A stretch of DNA of 64,000 nt from Nannocystis pusilla (GCF_026626665.1 NZ_JAPNKE010000002.1:7045168-7109167), one strand, 5' to 3'; shown: positions 11,681-21,768, counted from the stretch's first letter. Numbers and translations: made by a program. The notes: generated by a model not told the origin, from the letters alone.

Positions 11681-13677
11681 ATGACCTTCGCATCCCGTCT
11701 GATTCTTCCCTCCATCCTGTTGACAATCGGCGCGCTGGCGCCATTGGCCGGCCAAGCCTACGAGCTCAAGGTGCCGTGGCGCGGCGACTCCTTGCCGGCC
11801 CACTCGTACATGCGCACGGCCGGCCACGCCGACTACGACTGCGCCGGCACGGGGGTGTGCGACCTCGACATCTCGGCGATGCGGTGGGACGCCGCCACCA
11901 GCAACTATTCGTGGTACCGCGCCGACGCCACCCTCCCGTACGGCCGCAGCGACGCCGTCGGCTGGGACCTCCCGCTTTATTCGCCGGTCGACGGCGACAT
12001 CGTCGCCTGCTTCCGCCGCCTGCCCGACGACGACGAGGACGGCAGCGAGCCGGCCGCGTGCCCGGGCACCTCGGGCGCGTCCAACCGCTGCGTCGCCGGC
12101 GGCAACCACGTCGTCATTCGCACCACCGACGGCCACCTGATCTCCCTCAATCACCTGCGGCAGGACTCGATCCCCTCCGCGCTGTGCCCGATCACCGACA
12201 CCATGCTGTTCGACGACGACCCCAAGGTTTGCACCCTGTCGGGCTGGAACGCCGCCCTGCGGGAGGGCGCGCGGCTCGACAATCGCAGCATCGCCCCGAT
12301 CCCCGTGCGCAAGGGCGAGTTCGTCGGCCGCGTCGGCCTGTCGGGCAATACCAACGGGGTCCATCTGCACATGGGCACGTCCGAGTTCACCACCGACCCG
12401 TCCGGCAACTACTGCTCGCGCAAGTCGGCCTCCGAGTTCCGCGAGGGCTGGTCGCAGGTCCGCACCCCGGGGTCGCGCCCGACCCGGGCGACTGGGATCG
12501 GCTGCAGGGCACGGAGCTGCCGATCGACGGCACCACCGATTTCCTGCTGTGGCCGGACCCGGTCGGCGAGCGGGTCGACAAGCTGCAGATCGAGCCGGGC
12601 ACGGTGCCGGCGCTGGCGCTGACGGAGCTCGGCGGCGTGGCGGCCTATCGCAACAGCGCCGGCAACCTCGCGGTCAACGCCATGCAGTTCACCTCGACCG
12701 ACGTCCTGCTCGGCGTCGGCGAGGAGGAGGGCGCCGTCGGCGAGGTCGCGGTGTCGCGGATCAGCGGCACCACCGGCCACGCCCTCGTCGCCGTGCGCAA
12801 CGGCGCCGACAAGCTGCAGCTGATCCCCTACTACGTGAACTCCCTCGCCGACGCGATCCGCGGCGTCGGTCGCACCGAGTCGACCGCCGGGGTCGGGCAG
12901 ATCGAAGCCACCTATTCGCCGACCCACGACGGCGCCGTCGTCGCCTTCCAGAACAGCACCGGCGCGCTCTCGGTGATCAACTACGGCGTCACCCTCACCG
13001 CCACCGAGGAGCTCACCGTCGACCGCCGGTCCAGCGCCTCGCACAGCGCCGCGGTAGGCGACGTCGACGTCGCCACCGTGGTCATGGGCCGCGGCGTCAG
13101 CGAGTCCTCGGGCGCGTGGAAGGGCGTGGTCACCGTCGAGCAGCGCAGCTCGGGCGACACGGTGTGGCTGCGCACCTGGCAGATCGACACTGCGGGCACC
13201 AGCGTCACCCTCGTCGACACCCAGCAGGTCAAGGACCTCGCCACCAACACCGCGTTCACCGCCGCCGACGTCGACGTCACCGTCACCGGCAACCTCGGCA
13301 GCCGCGAGTTCGCCGTCGTCTCCGTCGCCACCCCGTCCGGCCTGCGCGTCCAGACCTGGCAGATCTCGAGCGCCGGCCTGCTCGGCCGCGTCGACCAGTG
13401 GGACGCCGGCGCCGCCAGCGAGCTGTCCTCGGCCCGGGCCGGGGCGCAGGACGCCGCTCTCGGCCTGCGCACCGGCGCCGGCGTGATGTCGCTGATCTCG
13501 TTCCAGGTCGACTCGGACGGCGGCCTCGGTCGCGCCGGCACGGTCGACGCCGGCGCGGTCTCGGCGCTGGCGGTCGACGGTCGCTCCGGCGCGCAGCGGC
13601 TGGCCGCCCTCGCGCTGGACGGCGACGGCGAGATCACCGTGTTCCACCACCCGACCAATTATTCGTCGCTCTATTGA
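11681..13677 (+). CDS. Secreted M23 (LytM-like) protein with a C-terminal propeller-like region
   Basis: About 664 residues. The signal peptide MTFASRLILPSILLTIGALA ends at AGQA; an ATG at 11651 would add ten hydrophilic residues and is less likely. The M23 fold is shown by YSPVDGDIV, GGNHVVIRTTDG, SLNHL and the zinc motif GVHLHMG (HxH). The usual first ligand His before the PVDG strand is not obvious, so activity is uncertain. The frame breaks at the G-run 12469-12472; one more G gives TPGVAPDPGDWDRLQGTELP. From there about 400 residues of repeated short beta strands follow (ALVAVRNGADKLQLIPYY and similar). The gene ends at a 15-bp hairpin shared with the convergent SnoaL-like gene. Confidence 0.75.
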
Positions 13678-13686
13678 GCGGCGTCG

Positions 13687-13721
13687 GCCGGCGCCGGTCG
13701 CTCGGGGCGACCGGCGCCGGC
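13687..13721. terminator. Perfect 15-bp hairpin between two convergent genes
   Basis: GCCGGCGCCGGTCGC at 13687-13701, loop TCGGG, then the exact complement at 13707-13721. It lies 10 nt after the M23-like stop and 15 nt after the convergent SnoaL-like stop, so it can act for both. There is no T-tract on either side. Confidence 0.65.
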
Positions 13722-13735
13722 AATGTGGGCACCGC

Positions 13736-14251
13736 TCACTTGTTCGGCTTGCGCTCCTTCAGAAAGCGCAGGTCGCCGCCGATGTCGTGAAGCGACGTGA
13801 TCGGCACCACCACCGGCACTCCGGGCGTCGTCTCCAGCACCTTCGGGTTCCCGCCCGACCAGGTGATGCGGTTGATGCGGTGCTGGATCCGCCACTTCCC
13901 CTTCACCTTGACCAGGCGGTCGTCGTAGTAGCCCTGGCCCTCCCAGAAGTCGCCGCCGGGCGTCCCGGGCTTGATCAGGCGGAAGTGCCCGTAGGTCATC
14001 GCCCAGCCCTCGTTGCCCTGGAAGTCCCACAGCGTGTTCGACATCGTGTGCTGGGTGCCGCTGTAGACCGCGTGGATGACCGCGAAGATCTGCTTGAAAG
14101 TGTCGAGGCCGGTCCACACCGCGCCCTCGCCGTAGTCGGCGATCACGTCGGGCGTGAACACCTCGTCGAACAGGTCCCACTGCTGGGTGTCGATCGCCAG
14201 CGCGTAGAGGTGGACCAAAGTCAGGATCGTGTCGGCTTCGCTCTGAGACAT
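13736..14251 (-). CDS. SnoaL-like (NTF2-fold) protein
   Basis: 171 residues. The NTF2-like cone is recognisable from TLVHLYALAIDTQQWDLFDE, VFTPDVIADYG, then HTMSNTLWDF and the closing strands VKGKWRIQHRINRITW. The family includes polyketide cyclases, ketosteroid isomerases and many binding proteins; nothing here fixes a substrate. It is cytosolic, with no signal peptide. A purine-rich AAAGGG lies about 12 nt before the ATG at 14251. It converges on the M23-like gene. Confidence 0.75.
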   Translation of the reverse strand: MSQSEADTILTLVHLYALAIDTQQWDLFDEVFTPDVIADYGEGAVWTGLDTFKQIFAVIHAVYSGTQHTMSNTLWDFQGNEGWAMTYGHFRLIKPGTPGGDFWEGQGYYDDRLVKVKGKWRIQHRINRITWSGGNPKVLETTPGVPVVVPITSLHDIGGDLRFLKERKPNK

Positions 14252-14762
14252 CCCCGAGCCCTTTCGCTACAGTTCGTGTTTTCGGGCGCGCACCGCAGAA
14301 GGCGCGCCACGTTGCAGCCTAACACACGGCCCTCGCCTTTCGACGGGAGAATGCGCGCACCGTCTGGTGTCACGATCGCCGACCTCCACGAGCGCCCGAT
14401 CCGTCGCCGCTCGCCGCGCGGCGGCGCCGGGCGTCGGTCGGTGACGGGCGCGGCGATGCCCTGCTCGCCGGCGTCGCGTCGCCGGCCGCGGCGAATGACG
14501 ACACGGCAGGCCGCGCGGATCCCCGGGCGGCCCTCGTCTTTCGCCGGCCCTCGCCGCGAACCACCTGTCCGCCGCCGCCGCCTCGCGCCCCGGTCCTCGC
14601 CGCCACGCGCTCGCCAGTGGAACGTTGTATCGCCACCATTATTCCCGCCACGCTTTGACGCGCCGCACAGGCGTACGAATGTCCGAGCAGCGCGTCACAG
14701 TCCGCGGTGTTCCTTGCATTGGCAACCTTGTCAGGCGCAAAGAGCCGTGGTGAAGTCGCGGC
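14252..14762. other. Gene-free stretch between divergent genes
   Basis: About 510 nt between the SnoaL-like start (minus) and the NTPase operon (plus). The part next to 14640-14760 is less GC-rich and should hold the promoters, but no box pair is convincing. No hairpin, RNA gene or conserved-looking short frame was recognised. Confidence 0.5.
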
Positions 14763-16201
14763 GTGAACGATCCGTTCAGCATCGGACCGCGTCTGTCGGG
14801 CGAGTTCGTCGGTCGTGACGCCGAGCTCGCCGACGCCTGGTCGTGCATCGAGAACGTGGGCGACAGTCTGGTCATCGTCAGCGAATTGCCGAATGGTCGC
14901 ACCTCGCTGCTGCGGCGGATCGAGGCGATGCTGCGCGAGCGGGGCCGGCGGGTCGCGTTCATGGACGCGCTGCGGCTGCCGCAGGACATCACCCCCGCGG
15001 CGCTGTGGCACAAGCTCGAGGGCCGGCTCGACCTCGACCTGTCGCGCAGCTACAGCGACGGCCTGGCCCGCCCCGCGCCGGTGTTCCTGCTCGACGACTT
15101 TCACGAGCTGCTCAGCCGCCAGCAGATGCGCACCCCCGAGTTCCTCGGCATGTTGCGCTCGCTGGCCAGCATGCGCGTGCTGAAGTTCGTCAGCACCAGC
15201 GCCGCCGACCTGGTCACGCTCGGCCGGCAGCTCGGCGAGGCCTGGGGCTCGCCCTTCCTCAATACGTATCGCGAGCAGCGGCTCGGGCCCCTGGGCAGCC
15301 GCGACGTCGAGTACGTGCTCGCGCTGGCCGGCGACCAGCTGTCGGACTGCGACCGGGCCTTCATCGCCCGCTGCGCCGGCGGCCAGCCCAAGCTGCTCAA
15401 CCTGCTCGCCTCCGGCCACCTGCGGGTCAACCGCGCCGCCCTGCCCGGCACCCCTGCCACCGTCCGCCACCAGCAGACCTTGCACCTCCTGCGCAACGAG
15501 CTCGGCCACCTGTTCCGCGGCTTCTGGGCCCGGCTCGCCAGCGACGAGCGCTGGTGCCTCCTGCAGGTCTGCGCCGGCCACGCCTGCCGCTCCACCGTCC
15601 CCGGCAGCGAGCTGCTCGATCGGCCAGGCGACCCCGCCCTCGCCTTCGACCACCAGCGCGCCGCCGCCGTCAGCCGCTGCTTTCAGAGCCTGCCGCGGAT
15701 CGTCCTCAAGCGGGCGGTCGCCGAGGTGCTCGGCGAGGACGCGGTCCCGCAATTGCCGAGCGACATGCAGACCGACGCCGTGTTCGCGGTCGAGACCGAG
15801 AGCTTTTGCGGCGGCGGCTGTGCGTCGCCGCCGTGCTCGCCAGCCTGCGCCGGCAGGGAGCAGTCGGCGACGACGAGCTGCGCGCGCTGCAGGGCCCTGG
15901 CGACTCGCTCGCGCCGCCGTCGACAGCGGCGATGGAGAGCGCGCTCGAGCGGCTGGCCGACAGCGGGCTCCTTCTCCCGAGCGTGTCGCCGCCGGGCTGG
16001 GAGATCCGCCCGTGCGCGCTGACCGGCTGGTTGCGCGACCACCTGCGCGCCCCCGACCTCCTGTCCCGACTCATGATCCACGGCGCCGACGGTTATTCGC
16101 TCGCGCCGCTCTACACCTTCGTCCACGCCCACCGCGAGCGGTTCGCGGGCGGCGCGGGCGAATATTTCAAGGACCTCTATTGTGATGTCTCGCCGAGCTA
16201 A
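14763..16201 (+). CDS. STAND/AAA-like NTPase with degenerate P-loop (first gene of a pair)
   Basis: About 478 residues, starting at GTG 14763. The N-terminus (NDPFSIGPRLSGEFVGRDAE) matches the NPF...FVGR opening of STAND-type ATPases and of the next gene product. The P-loop position reads SELPNGRTSLL, with Arg for the key Lys and Ser for the first Gly, so ATP hydrolysis is doubtful. Walker B is VFLLDDFHEL. The frame breaks near 15810 in a GGC run, after which RRLCVAAVLASLRRQGAVGD continues to a winged-helix-like C-terminus. The stop overlaps the start of the next gene by 17 nt, indicating an operon. The partner NTPase has an intact P-loop, so this one may be its regulatory, non-hydrolysing subunit (inference). 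Confidence 0.7.
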
Positions 16202-18756
16202 TCCATTTATCGTCGGTAATTCGGTCGGCAACACCCCGGCCTTCGTCGGCCGCGAGGACATGTTCGCCCGCGTCGATTTGTTGTTGGGCAGCCCGACGGA
16301 GGTCGGGATCCTCCTGTTCGGCCAGCGGCGGATCGGCAAGAGCTCGCTGCTCCACCAGCTGCACTCGCGCCTGCCGGCGATGGGGCCGTGGCGGCCGATC
16401 TACTTCGACCTCCACGGCCGGGCGACGATGACCGCCGCGCAGCTGCTCGGCGACCTCGCCGAGGTCATCGCCCGCACCGCCAAGTTCCCGGCCTTCACCG
16501 GCCGCGAGGCGTCGATCGGCGAGTTCCGCGGGTGGCTGCGCGAGGGCCTGCGCTCGCTGCCCGAGGGCCACCGCCTGGTGTTCCTGTTCGACGAGTTCGA
16601 CGTGCTGTCGGCCCCCGACGGCGAGCGGCGCTCGCACGAGCTCTACTCGGTGCTCACCGACATCCTCCAGGGCGAGGCCGGGGGCCAGCTCGCGGCGGTC
16701 TACGCGGCTGGCAGGACCATGAACGACCTCGACAGCGCGGCGCGCCCGCTGCTGCGCGGCGTCCCGGTCATTCACGTGTCCACCCTGGGCCGGCTCGAGT
16801 TCGATCAGCTGCTCGACCTCGGCGAGCGCGACGGCTCGCTGGTGTGGGGCGACGGGGCCCGCGACGTCCTGTGGGACCTCACCTGCGGCCACCCGCTGCT
16901 GACCCAGCTGCTCGGCTCCCGCGCCTGGCAGGCGGTCCAGCGCTCCCACAACCCGGTCGTCTCGGCGGCGATGGTCCACGAGCTGGTGCCCGGCGCGCTC
17001 AAGGAGTCGCACGGCATGCTCAGCTGGCTGTGGACGGCATCACCCCGGCCTGCCGGGTCGTCGCCGCCGCCATCGCCGAGCACAAGAGCCGCGCGGTCAC
17101 CGTCGACGAGATGGCCACGGTCCTGCGCGACAGCGGGGTGCGCATCATCATCAGCCAGCTGTCGGCCGCGCCGCAGCTGCTGCGCGAGTGGGACCTGCTC
17201 GAAGAGACAGACGGCAAGTACAGCTTCAAGGTCGAGCTGCTGCGCCTGTGGGTGCGCAAGTGCCAGCCGTTCTCGGCCGTGCGCGAGTGCCTCGACGAGC
17301 TGGTGCCGCGCGCCAACGACTTCTTCCGCCGCGCCAGCGAGATGTGGCAGGGCGCCGGCGACCTCGACCCCAAGCGGGTCGCGGCGATCGCCGCCCTGCT
17401 CGAGTCGATCTTCAACGACCCGCGCATGAACCCCAACCACGTCGGCGCCGCCCTGCTGCTGGCCGACGTCTACGTCCACCAGGGCCGGCGCGACGACGCG
17501 ATCCACCTGCTCGCCAGCCTGTACCCGATCCAGCCGATCGCGATCGGCCCGCGCTACGTGCAATTGCTGCTGCAGAGCGTCGAGAAGCCGACGGCCCCGC
17601 AGACCGAGGACGAGCGCCTGGCGATCTTTGAAAAGATCCTCGAGGCCGCCCCGCGCACCCACGAGGCGGTGGTCGGGCGCGCGGCGATCCTGCGCGAGCG
17701 CGGCCAGCGGCACCTCGGGGCCGGCCAGCTCCGCGAGGCCCGCGACTGCTTCGTCCGCGCCGGCGACACCGAGCAGGTGCTGCAGCTCGACGCCGAGCTC
17801 GAGCGGCGCCAGCTCGAGCAGCTGCTCGGCGACGTGCAGGAGCTCGAGCACGCTGGACGGCCCGCCGAGGCGCTCGCGCGGCTCATGGGCGCTTCCCCCA
17901 GCTCGCCGAGCGCCCCGAGTGCGTGGCCATGCGCGAGCGTCTGACTCGCCGCCAGGCCGCCGAGGACACGCTCGAGACCGCCGTGGTGGCGCTGCACAAC
18001 CACGACCGCGAGACGGCGATCGAGCGGCTGTGCCAGGTGCTGCAGCTCGACCCCGGCCACCCGCGGGCCACGCGGGAGCTGGCCGGCCTGCTGCGCCCGC
18101 CCGAGCGCCGGCGCCTGCGCGACCGCTGGGCCCCGTACCTCGTGTTCTTCTCGCTATGGGTCGCCACGCTCGGGGCGATCCCGCTGATCATCCGCTCGTC
18201 GTATCCGCTTCCGGTCGCCCAGGAAGTCTTCACCTCCGACAAGTGCGAGGCCTCGGTATTTCCGGGCTGGATGTTCGCGCAGCAGGCCGAGGTCGCCCCG
18301 ACGACGGTCGTCGCGACACCGGCCGCTCCGCCGCCGGCTGCCGAGGTGGCCGCCCCGGCGCCCGAGCGACCCGCGCCGAAGCGGGTCCGTCGCTCGCGCC
18401 CGGAGGCGCCGAGCCCGAGCGCCCTGGCCCAGTGCGAGCGCGGCAACGCCTGGTCCTGCTACGGCATCGGCATGCTCTACCTCGAGTCCGCCCCCGCCAC
18501 CGCCATTCACTATCTGATGAACCCGTGCGACCGGCGCAACATCGCCGACGCCTGCTGCCGCCTGGCCGAGCTGTACGCCGAGGACGGCCCGTTCCACGAC
18601 CCGATCTCGATGCAGACGTACCGCGACAAGGCCCACGCCAACGGCATGCGCACCTGCCTCGCCGACGCCCCGCCCGCCGTCGATCCGCCCGCAGGCGACG
18701 CCAAGGCGCCCGAGACTGCCCCGACCCAGACGCCCGCCCCGGTGCCCGATCCGTAA
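16185..18756 (+). CDS. STAND-like NTPase with helical repeats, membrane helix and Cys-rich Sel1-like tail
   Basis: About 856 residues after two corrections (near 17035 and 17887). The opening NPFIVGNSVGNTPAFVGRED leads to an intact Walker A, GQRRIGKSSLL, and Walker B, LVFLFDEFDVL. A winged-helix-like segment and a long TPR-like region follow (LLADVYVHQGRRDDAIHLLA; REARDCFVRAGDTEQVLQL). Near the C-terminus one membrane helix (LVFFSLWVATLGAIPLII) precedes a Pro/Ala linker and a Sel1-like segment with paired cysteines (CERGNAWSCYGIGMLYLES, CDRRNIADACCRLAELY). Cytosolic NTPase and probably exported Sel1 module would be joined across the membrane. It overlaps the preceding gene by 17 nt. A signalling or defence-like switch is possible from architecture alone. 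A palindrome unit starts directly after the stop. Confidence 0.72.
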
Positions 18757-18776
18757 TGACATGTCCTCGGAGACAG
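18757..18776. repeat. Palindrome unit, immediately after the NTPase stop
   Basis: TGACATGTCCTCGGAGACAG begins one base after the TAA at 18754-18756. It contains an ATG that opens a short frame running into the direct repeat that follows. Confidence 0.6.
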
Positions 18777-18797
18777 CTGCGGAGGATCGCGCGCTCC

Positions 18798-18976
18798 GTG
18801 AGCTGCGCTCGCGCTTCGGCCACCTCGGCATGACGCGCAGCGAGCTGCTCGCGTGCGCGATGGAGCCGTCGCTCGCCGTCCCGCTGCGCGAGCTCCACGG
18901 TGAGCTGCGCTCGGGCTTCGGCCACCTCGGCATGACGCGCAGCGAGCTGCTCGCGTCCGCTGCGCGAGCTCCACGG
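18798..18976 (+). repeat. Imperfect 102-bp direct duplication in a possible gene remnant
   Basis: A segment of about 60 bp beginning GTGAGCTGCGCTCG occurs at 18798 and again at 18900 with one or two differences. An 18-bp piece, GCTGCGCGAGCTCCACGG, occurs at 18883 and 18959. Both long copies encode LRSxFGHLGMTRSELLA in the same plus frame. Shifting after the second 18-bp piece gives NDLMKSLDVALRRRSRS and a stop at 19027-19029. This looks like the 3' part of a small gene with an internal duplication. The family was not recognised and a start is not secure. Confidence 0.4.
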
Positions 18977-19041
18977 CAACGACCTCATGAAAAGTCTCGA
19001 CGTCGCCCTCCGCCGTCGCAGTCGCTCATGACGACGAGCCG

Positions 19042-20160
19042 TCAGCGCTCGGCGTCGAGCAGCGGAAAGCGGGCGATCGCAGCCTTGCTGGCGACGAGCA
19101 GGCTGGCGCCGTCGCGGGCGAACGCGAGGGCCTCGATCGCCCGGGTCGCGCCGCGATAGAACTGGATCGCGCCGGACAGGTGCACGTGCGCCACCAGGCC
19201 CGCGCGCGTCCCCACCGCGAGCCAGCCTCGCGGGTGCCAGGCCAGGCAGGTGACCTCGGTGGTCTTGGTCGTCAGCGCCCCGGCGCCCGCGAGCATGCGC
19301 CCGAGCGGGAGGCAGAGCACCTCGCGGCCGCCGTCCACCTCGAACACGGACAGATCGCGCAGACCGTCCCTGCCGCCCGCGCCCACCGCGACGTGACCGC
19401 CGTCGGGGCTCACCGCGAGCGCACGCATCTGGTAGCCGAGGCCGCCCGTGCCCATCGGGTGCGACCAGAGCAATTCCCAGGTGGGCAACCGCGCGGCACC
19501 GACCTCGAGGAACCCGCCGTACAGCGCCACGTCGCCGCGCACCGCCAGGTGCTTCAAGCGACTCCAGCGCTCGTAGACGCCGCACCGCACGCGGAGCTCG
19601 GCGCCGCCCGTGAAAGCGTCGACCTCCGCGACGCCGTCGGCCTCGCTGTCGGTGAACAGGCCCGAGATCGGGAGGTGGCGCCCGGCGAAGCCCGGATCGA
19701 GCGCTCGCCGGCCATGGTAGAAGCCCATGGAGCGCGACAGAAAGCGCCGGTCGTCGAGCCACACGAAGGGCGGCTGCAACGGGAAGCGATCGAGCTGCTG
19801 CCCGCTCTCGTGATCGATCATCCGCACCTCGGAGCCGCGCCAGGTCTGCGGCGATCCATCCCCGGGCAGGCTCCACGCCGAATCGCGGCCCGTGAGCACG
19901 AGCGGCCGCGAAGGGTGTACCGCGATCGGCGGCGCGACGTCGGGGTAGGCGCGCAGGGTCTCGAGCGTGTCGGCGGCCCGGACGTACAGGACGCCCTGGC
20001 GATCGTCCCCCTGCGCGTCGAGACATCGGCCGTCCGCGAGCACGATCAGCGCGCGGCCGTTCGGCGACGGCAAGGACGCCTCCGTCTGCCGCGCCGCACC
20101 GGCGGGTCTCGAATCGTCGCGCCCCGAGGGCAGGAGCGAGTGCATCGCTAGGGTGCGCAC
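19042..20160 (-). CDS. WD40-like beta-propeller protein
   Basis: 372 residues without signal peptide or membrane helix. Repeated blade-like strands carry the typical SPDG and W-G patterns (ALAVSPDGGHVAVGAG; VTCLAWHPRGWLAVGTRAGL; IEALAFARDGASLLVASKAA), similar to the propeller fused to the kinase at 7590. No catalytic residues were recognised, so a binding or scaffold role is likely. The GTG at 20160 is chosen over the ATG at 20145 because a TATAGT box ends exactly 6 nt before it. The gene end at 19042 is close to the duplicated remnant on the other strand. Confidence 0.7.
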   Translation of the reverse strand: MRTLAMHSLLPSGRDDSRPAGAARQTEASLPSPNGRALIVLADGRCLDAQGDDRQGVLYVRAADTLETLRAYPDVAPPIAVHPSRPLVLTGRDSAWSLPGDGSPQTWRGSEVRMIDHESGQQLDRFPLQPPFVWLDDRRFLSRSMGFYHGRRALDPGFAGRHLPISGLFTDSEADGVAEVDAFTGGAELRVRCGVYERWSRLKHLAVRGDVALYGGFLEVGAARLPTWELLWSHPMGTGGLGYQMRALAVSPDGGHVAVGAGGRDGLRDLSVFEVDGGREVLCLPLGRMLAGAGALTTKTTEVTCLAWHPRGWLAVGTRAGLVAHVHLSGAIQFYRGATRAIEALAFARDGASLLVASKAAIARFPLLDAER

Positions 20161-20166
20161 CAGGCG

Positions 20167-20172
20167 ACTATA
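20167..20172 (-). promoter_or_regulatory. -10 box (TATAGT) of the propeller gene
   Basis: On the minus strand TATAGT is followed by 6 nt and then the GTG at 20160, a textbook leaderless spacing. The hexamer is only one base from the consensus TATAAT. Confidence 0.55.
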
Positions 20173-20219
20173 GCCCGCGCGAGCATCTCGTGGAGCACGC
20201 CCCGCTCACGGCGGGACGG

Positions 20220-21029
20220 TCAGGCGAGGGTGGCGAGGAATCGCAGGACTGCAGCGTCGAATTCGGCGGGAGCGTCGATGTTGACGCAGTGGCCAGCCGC
20301 GGGGATGACGACATCGGCGCGGCACTGGGGCTCGCGGCGGGCCCACTCGGGGCCCTGCTCGGCGATCGAGCCGGCGCGGCCGAGGGCGCCGCGGACGAGG
20401 ATGAAGGGGCGGGAGAGCCGGTAGTCGGGGTCGTCGCGCATGCAGGCGAGCGTGGCGAGCATGACGGCCTCCAGCTCGGGCTTGTCGAGGCGCGACATGG
20501 CGGCGTGACAGTAGGCGCGCACGTGGTCGTGGGCGGAGATGGTCCGCGCGCTGGTCCTGAGGAGGGCGCGGTAGGGGTACAGCCTGAGGATGGCGGGGGT
20601 GAGGCGCACGCCGAGGCGCTCGGTCCAGCCGAGGCGGGCGGTGTTGCAGGCGCACTCGGCGAGGACGAGGGCACGCACGCGGTCGGGTCGCCGACGCACG
20701 AACTCCTGGGCGAGGTTGCCGCCCATGCTCTGGCCGACGAGCACCGCGTCGACCGCCCCGACGGCGTCGAGCAGGGCCTCCATGTCGTCGACGACGGTGT
20801 CGATGGTGAAGGGGGCGCCCATCGGCCGCGAGAGGCCGTGCCCGCGCACGTCCCAGGTGAGGAGGCGGTGACGCTCGCCGATCGCGGTGAGGTTGTCACG
20901 CCAGAGCTCGTGGTCGAGGCCGGCGCCGTGGGTCAGGAAGAGGAGCGGGCCGTCAGGAGCGCCGCCGAGCCAGTAGTGCAGCGGACAACCGTGGCGCTCG
21001 AGAACGTGGGGCTCCGACCGGACCTGCAC
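20220..21029 (-). CDS. Alpha/beta-hydrolase
   Basis: 269 residues. Classical fold markers are FLTHGAGLDHELWRDNL (oxyanion-hole HG), the nucleophile elbow VGQSMGGN and the catalytic His in PAAGHCVNIDAP; the acid residue is likely the Asp or Glu of the strand before it. The overall pattern is closest to the large group containing 3-oxoadipate enol-lactonase-like hydrolases, but the substrate cannot be told. The GTG at 21029 (VQVRSEPHVLERHG) is chosen because TACATT ends 7 nt before it. Longer in-frame starts upstream lack protein-like composition. Confidence 0.82.
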   Translation of the reverse strand: MQVRSEPHVLERHGCPLHYWLGGAPDGPLLFLTHGAGLDHELWRDNLTAIGERHRLLTWDVRGHGLSRPMGAPFTIDTVVDDMEALLDAVGAVDAVLVGQSMGGNLAQEFVRRRPDRVRALVLAECACNTARLGWTERLGVRLTPAILRLYPYRALLRTSARTISAHDHVRAYCHAAMSRLDKPELEAVMLATLACMRDDPDYRLSRPFILVRGALGRAGSIAEQGPEWARREPQCRADVVIPAAGHCVNIDAPAEFDAAVLRFLATLA

Positions 21030-21036
21030 GCGCTCG

Positions 21037-21042
21037 AATGTA
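21037..21042 (-). promoter_or_regulatory. -10 box (TACATT) of the alpha/beta-hydrolase
   Basis: TACATT on the minus strand ends 7 nt before the GTG at 21029. It decides the start of the gene. Confidence 0.5.
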
Positions 21043-21166
21043 CTTGAACTCGCTGCACGAGGACAGGAGCAGCGGGCGAACCCGGTTGCGCGAATCGAGA
21101 GGGCGGAGAGGGCCGCGCTCGCCGCGGAGGGACCGATCCGTACGAAGGGGCCAGCGAGCGCGGGAG

Positions 21167-21296
21167 AGTCCCGAAGGACATGTCCCATGGGTCATGCCAA
21201 TGCCGGGGTCATTCCGAGACGGAGCCGTCACGAAGGGCCAGGAGGCCGCCCGGCGCGGGACAGTCCCGGAGGACATGTCCCATGGGTCATACCAAG
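21167..21296. repeat. Two 34-bp direct repeats each carrying the palindrome unit
   Basis: 21167-21200 and 21263-21296 differ at two positions and share AGTCCCG, then AGGACATGTCCCATGGGTCA. The spacing is 96 nt. They lie between the hydrolase start and the end of the membrane-protein gene. The second copy is 14 nt downstream of the minus-strand stop at 21310. The repeated piece is longer than the palindrome itself, so the pair arose by duplication. Confidence 0.65.
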
Positions 21297-21309
21297 GCCG
21301 GCGAAAACT

Positions 21310-21768
21310 TCAGGCCATGTTCTTCGAGACAGGCCCCCCGCCCGGTCGCCCGGCCTCGGCGATCCACCACAGCAGCGGCAGCGCGGCCACCAGCAGCGCC
21401 AGCCCCGTGGGCGCCCAGGCGAAGCGGGTCGCGGCCTCGACCAGAGTGCGCAGCAGGCCGCCCGGCGCGGCTTGACCGACCACCTGCAGGCCCACCACCG
21501 CCGCTGCCGAGAACGCCAGCACCTCGAGCGCGATCGCCGGCGCCAGCACCCGGCGCTCGCGCGCTCGCAGGCGGGCCAGCGCGTCGACCAGGGGCGCCCG
21601 GCGCATCAGCGCCACGGGGTCGACCACGCGCGGCCGCGGCGACGGGCTGCGGGCCAGGCTGTCCATGAAGACAGCCACCGCGCGCTCGCGCGGGTCGGCG
21701 GGCGAGAGGGCCGGCTCAGTCGCGGGAGCCGGGGCCGCGGAAGGGCGCGAGGGCGGGTGGGAACGCAT
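21310..21768 (-). CDS. Membrane protein after an ECF sigma factor, possible anti-sigma factor
   Basis: 152 residues, starting MRSHPPSRPSAAPAPAT. The first 80 residues are cytoplasmic, Pro/Ala then Arg-rich. Two membrane helices follow (VLAPAIALEVLAFSAAAVVG; FAWAPTGLALLVAALPLLWW). Position directly behind and overlapping the sigma gene, plus a cytoplasmic N-terminus before membrane helices, is the usual layout of an anti-sigma factor. The zinc-binding HxxxCxxC motif is absent. The last codons and stop (NMA, TGA) fall inside a palindrome unit at 21313-21335, so the C-terminus may have been reshaped by it. Confidence 0.6.
   Translation of the reverse strand: MRSHPPSRPSAAPAPATEPALSPADPRERAVAVFMDSLARSPSPRPRVVDPVALMRRAPLVDALARLRARERRVLAPAIALEVLAFSAAAVVGLQVVGQAAPGGLLRTLVEAATRFAWAPTGLALLVAALPLLWWIAEAGRPGGGPVSKNMA
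21313..21335. repeat. Palindrome-family unit overlapping a stop codon
   Basis: GGCCATGTTCTTCGAGACAG closes with GCC. It is a diverged unit framed by GGCC and supplies the last three codons of the minus-strand membrane protein. Confidence 0.5.
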
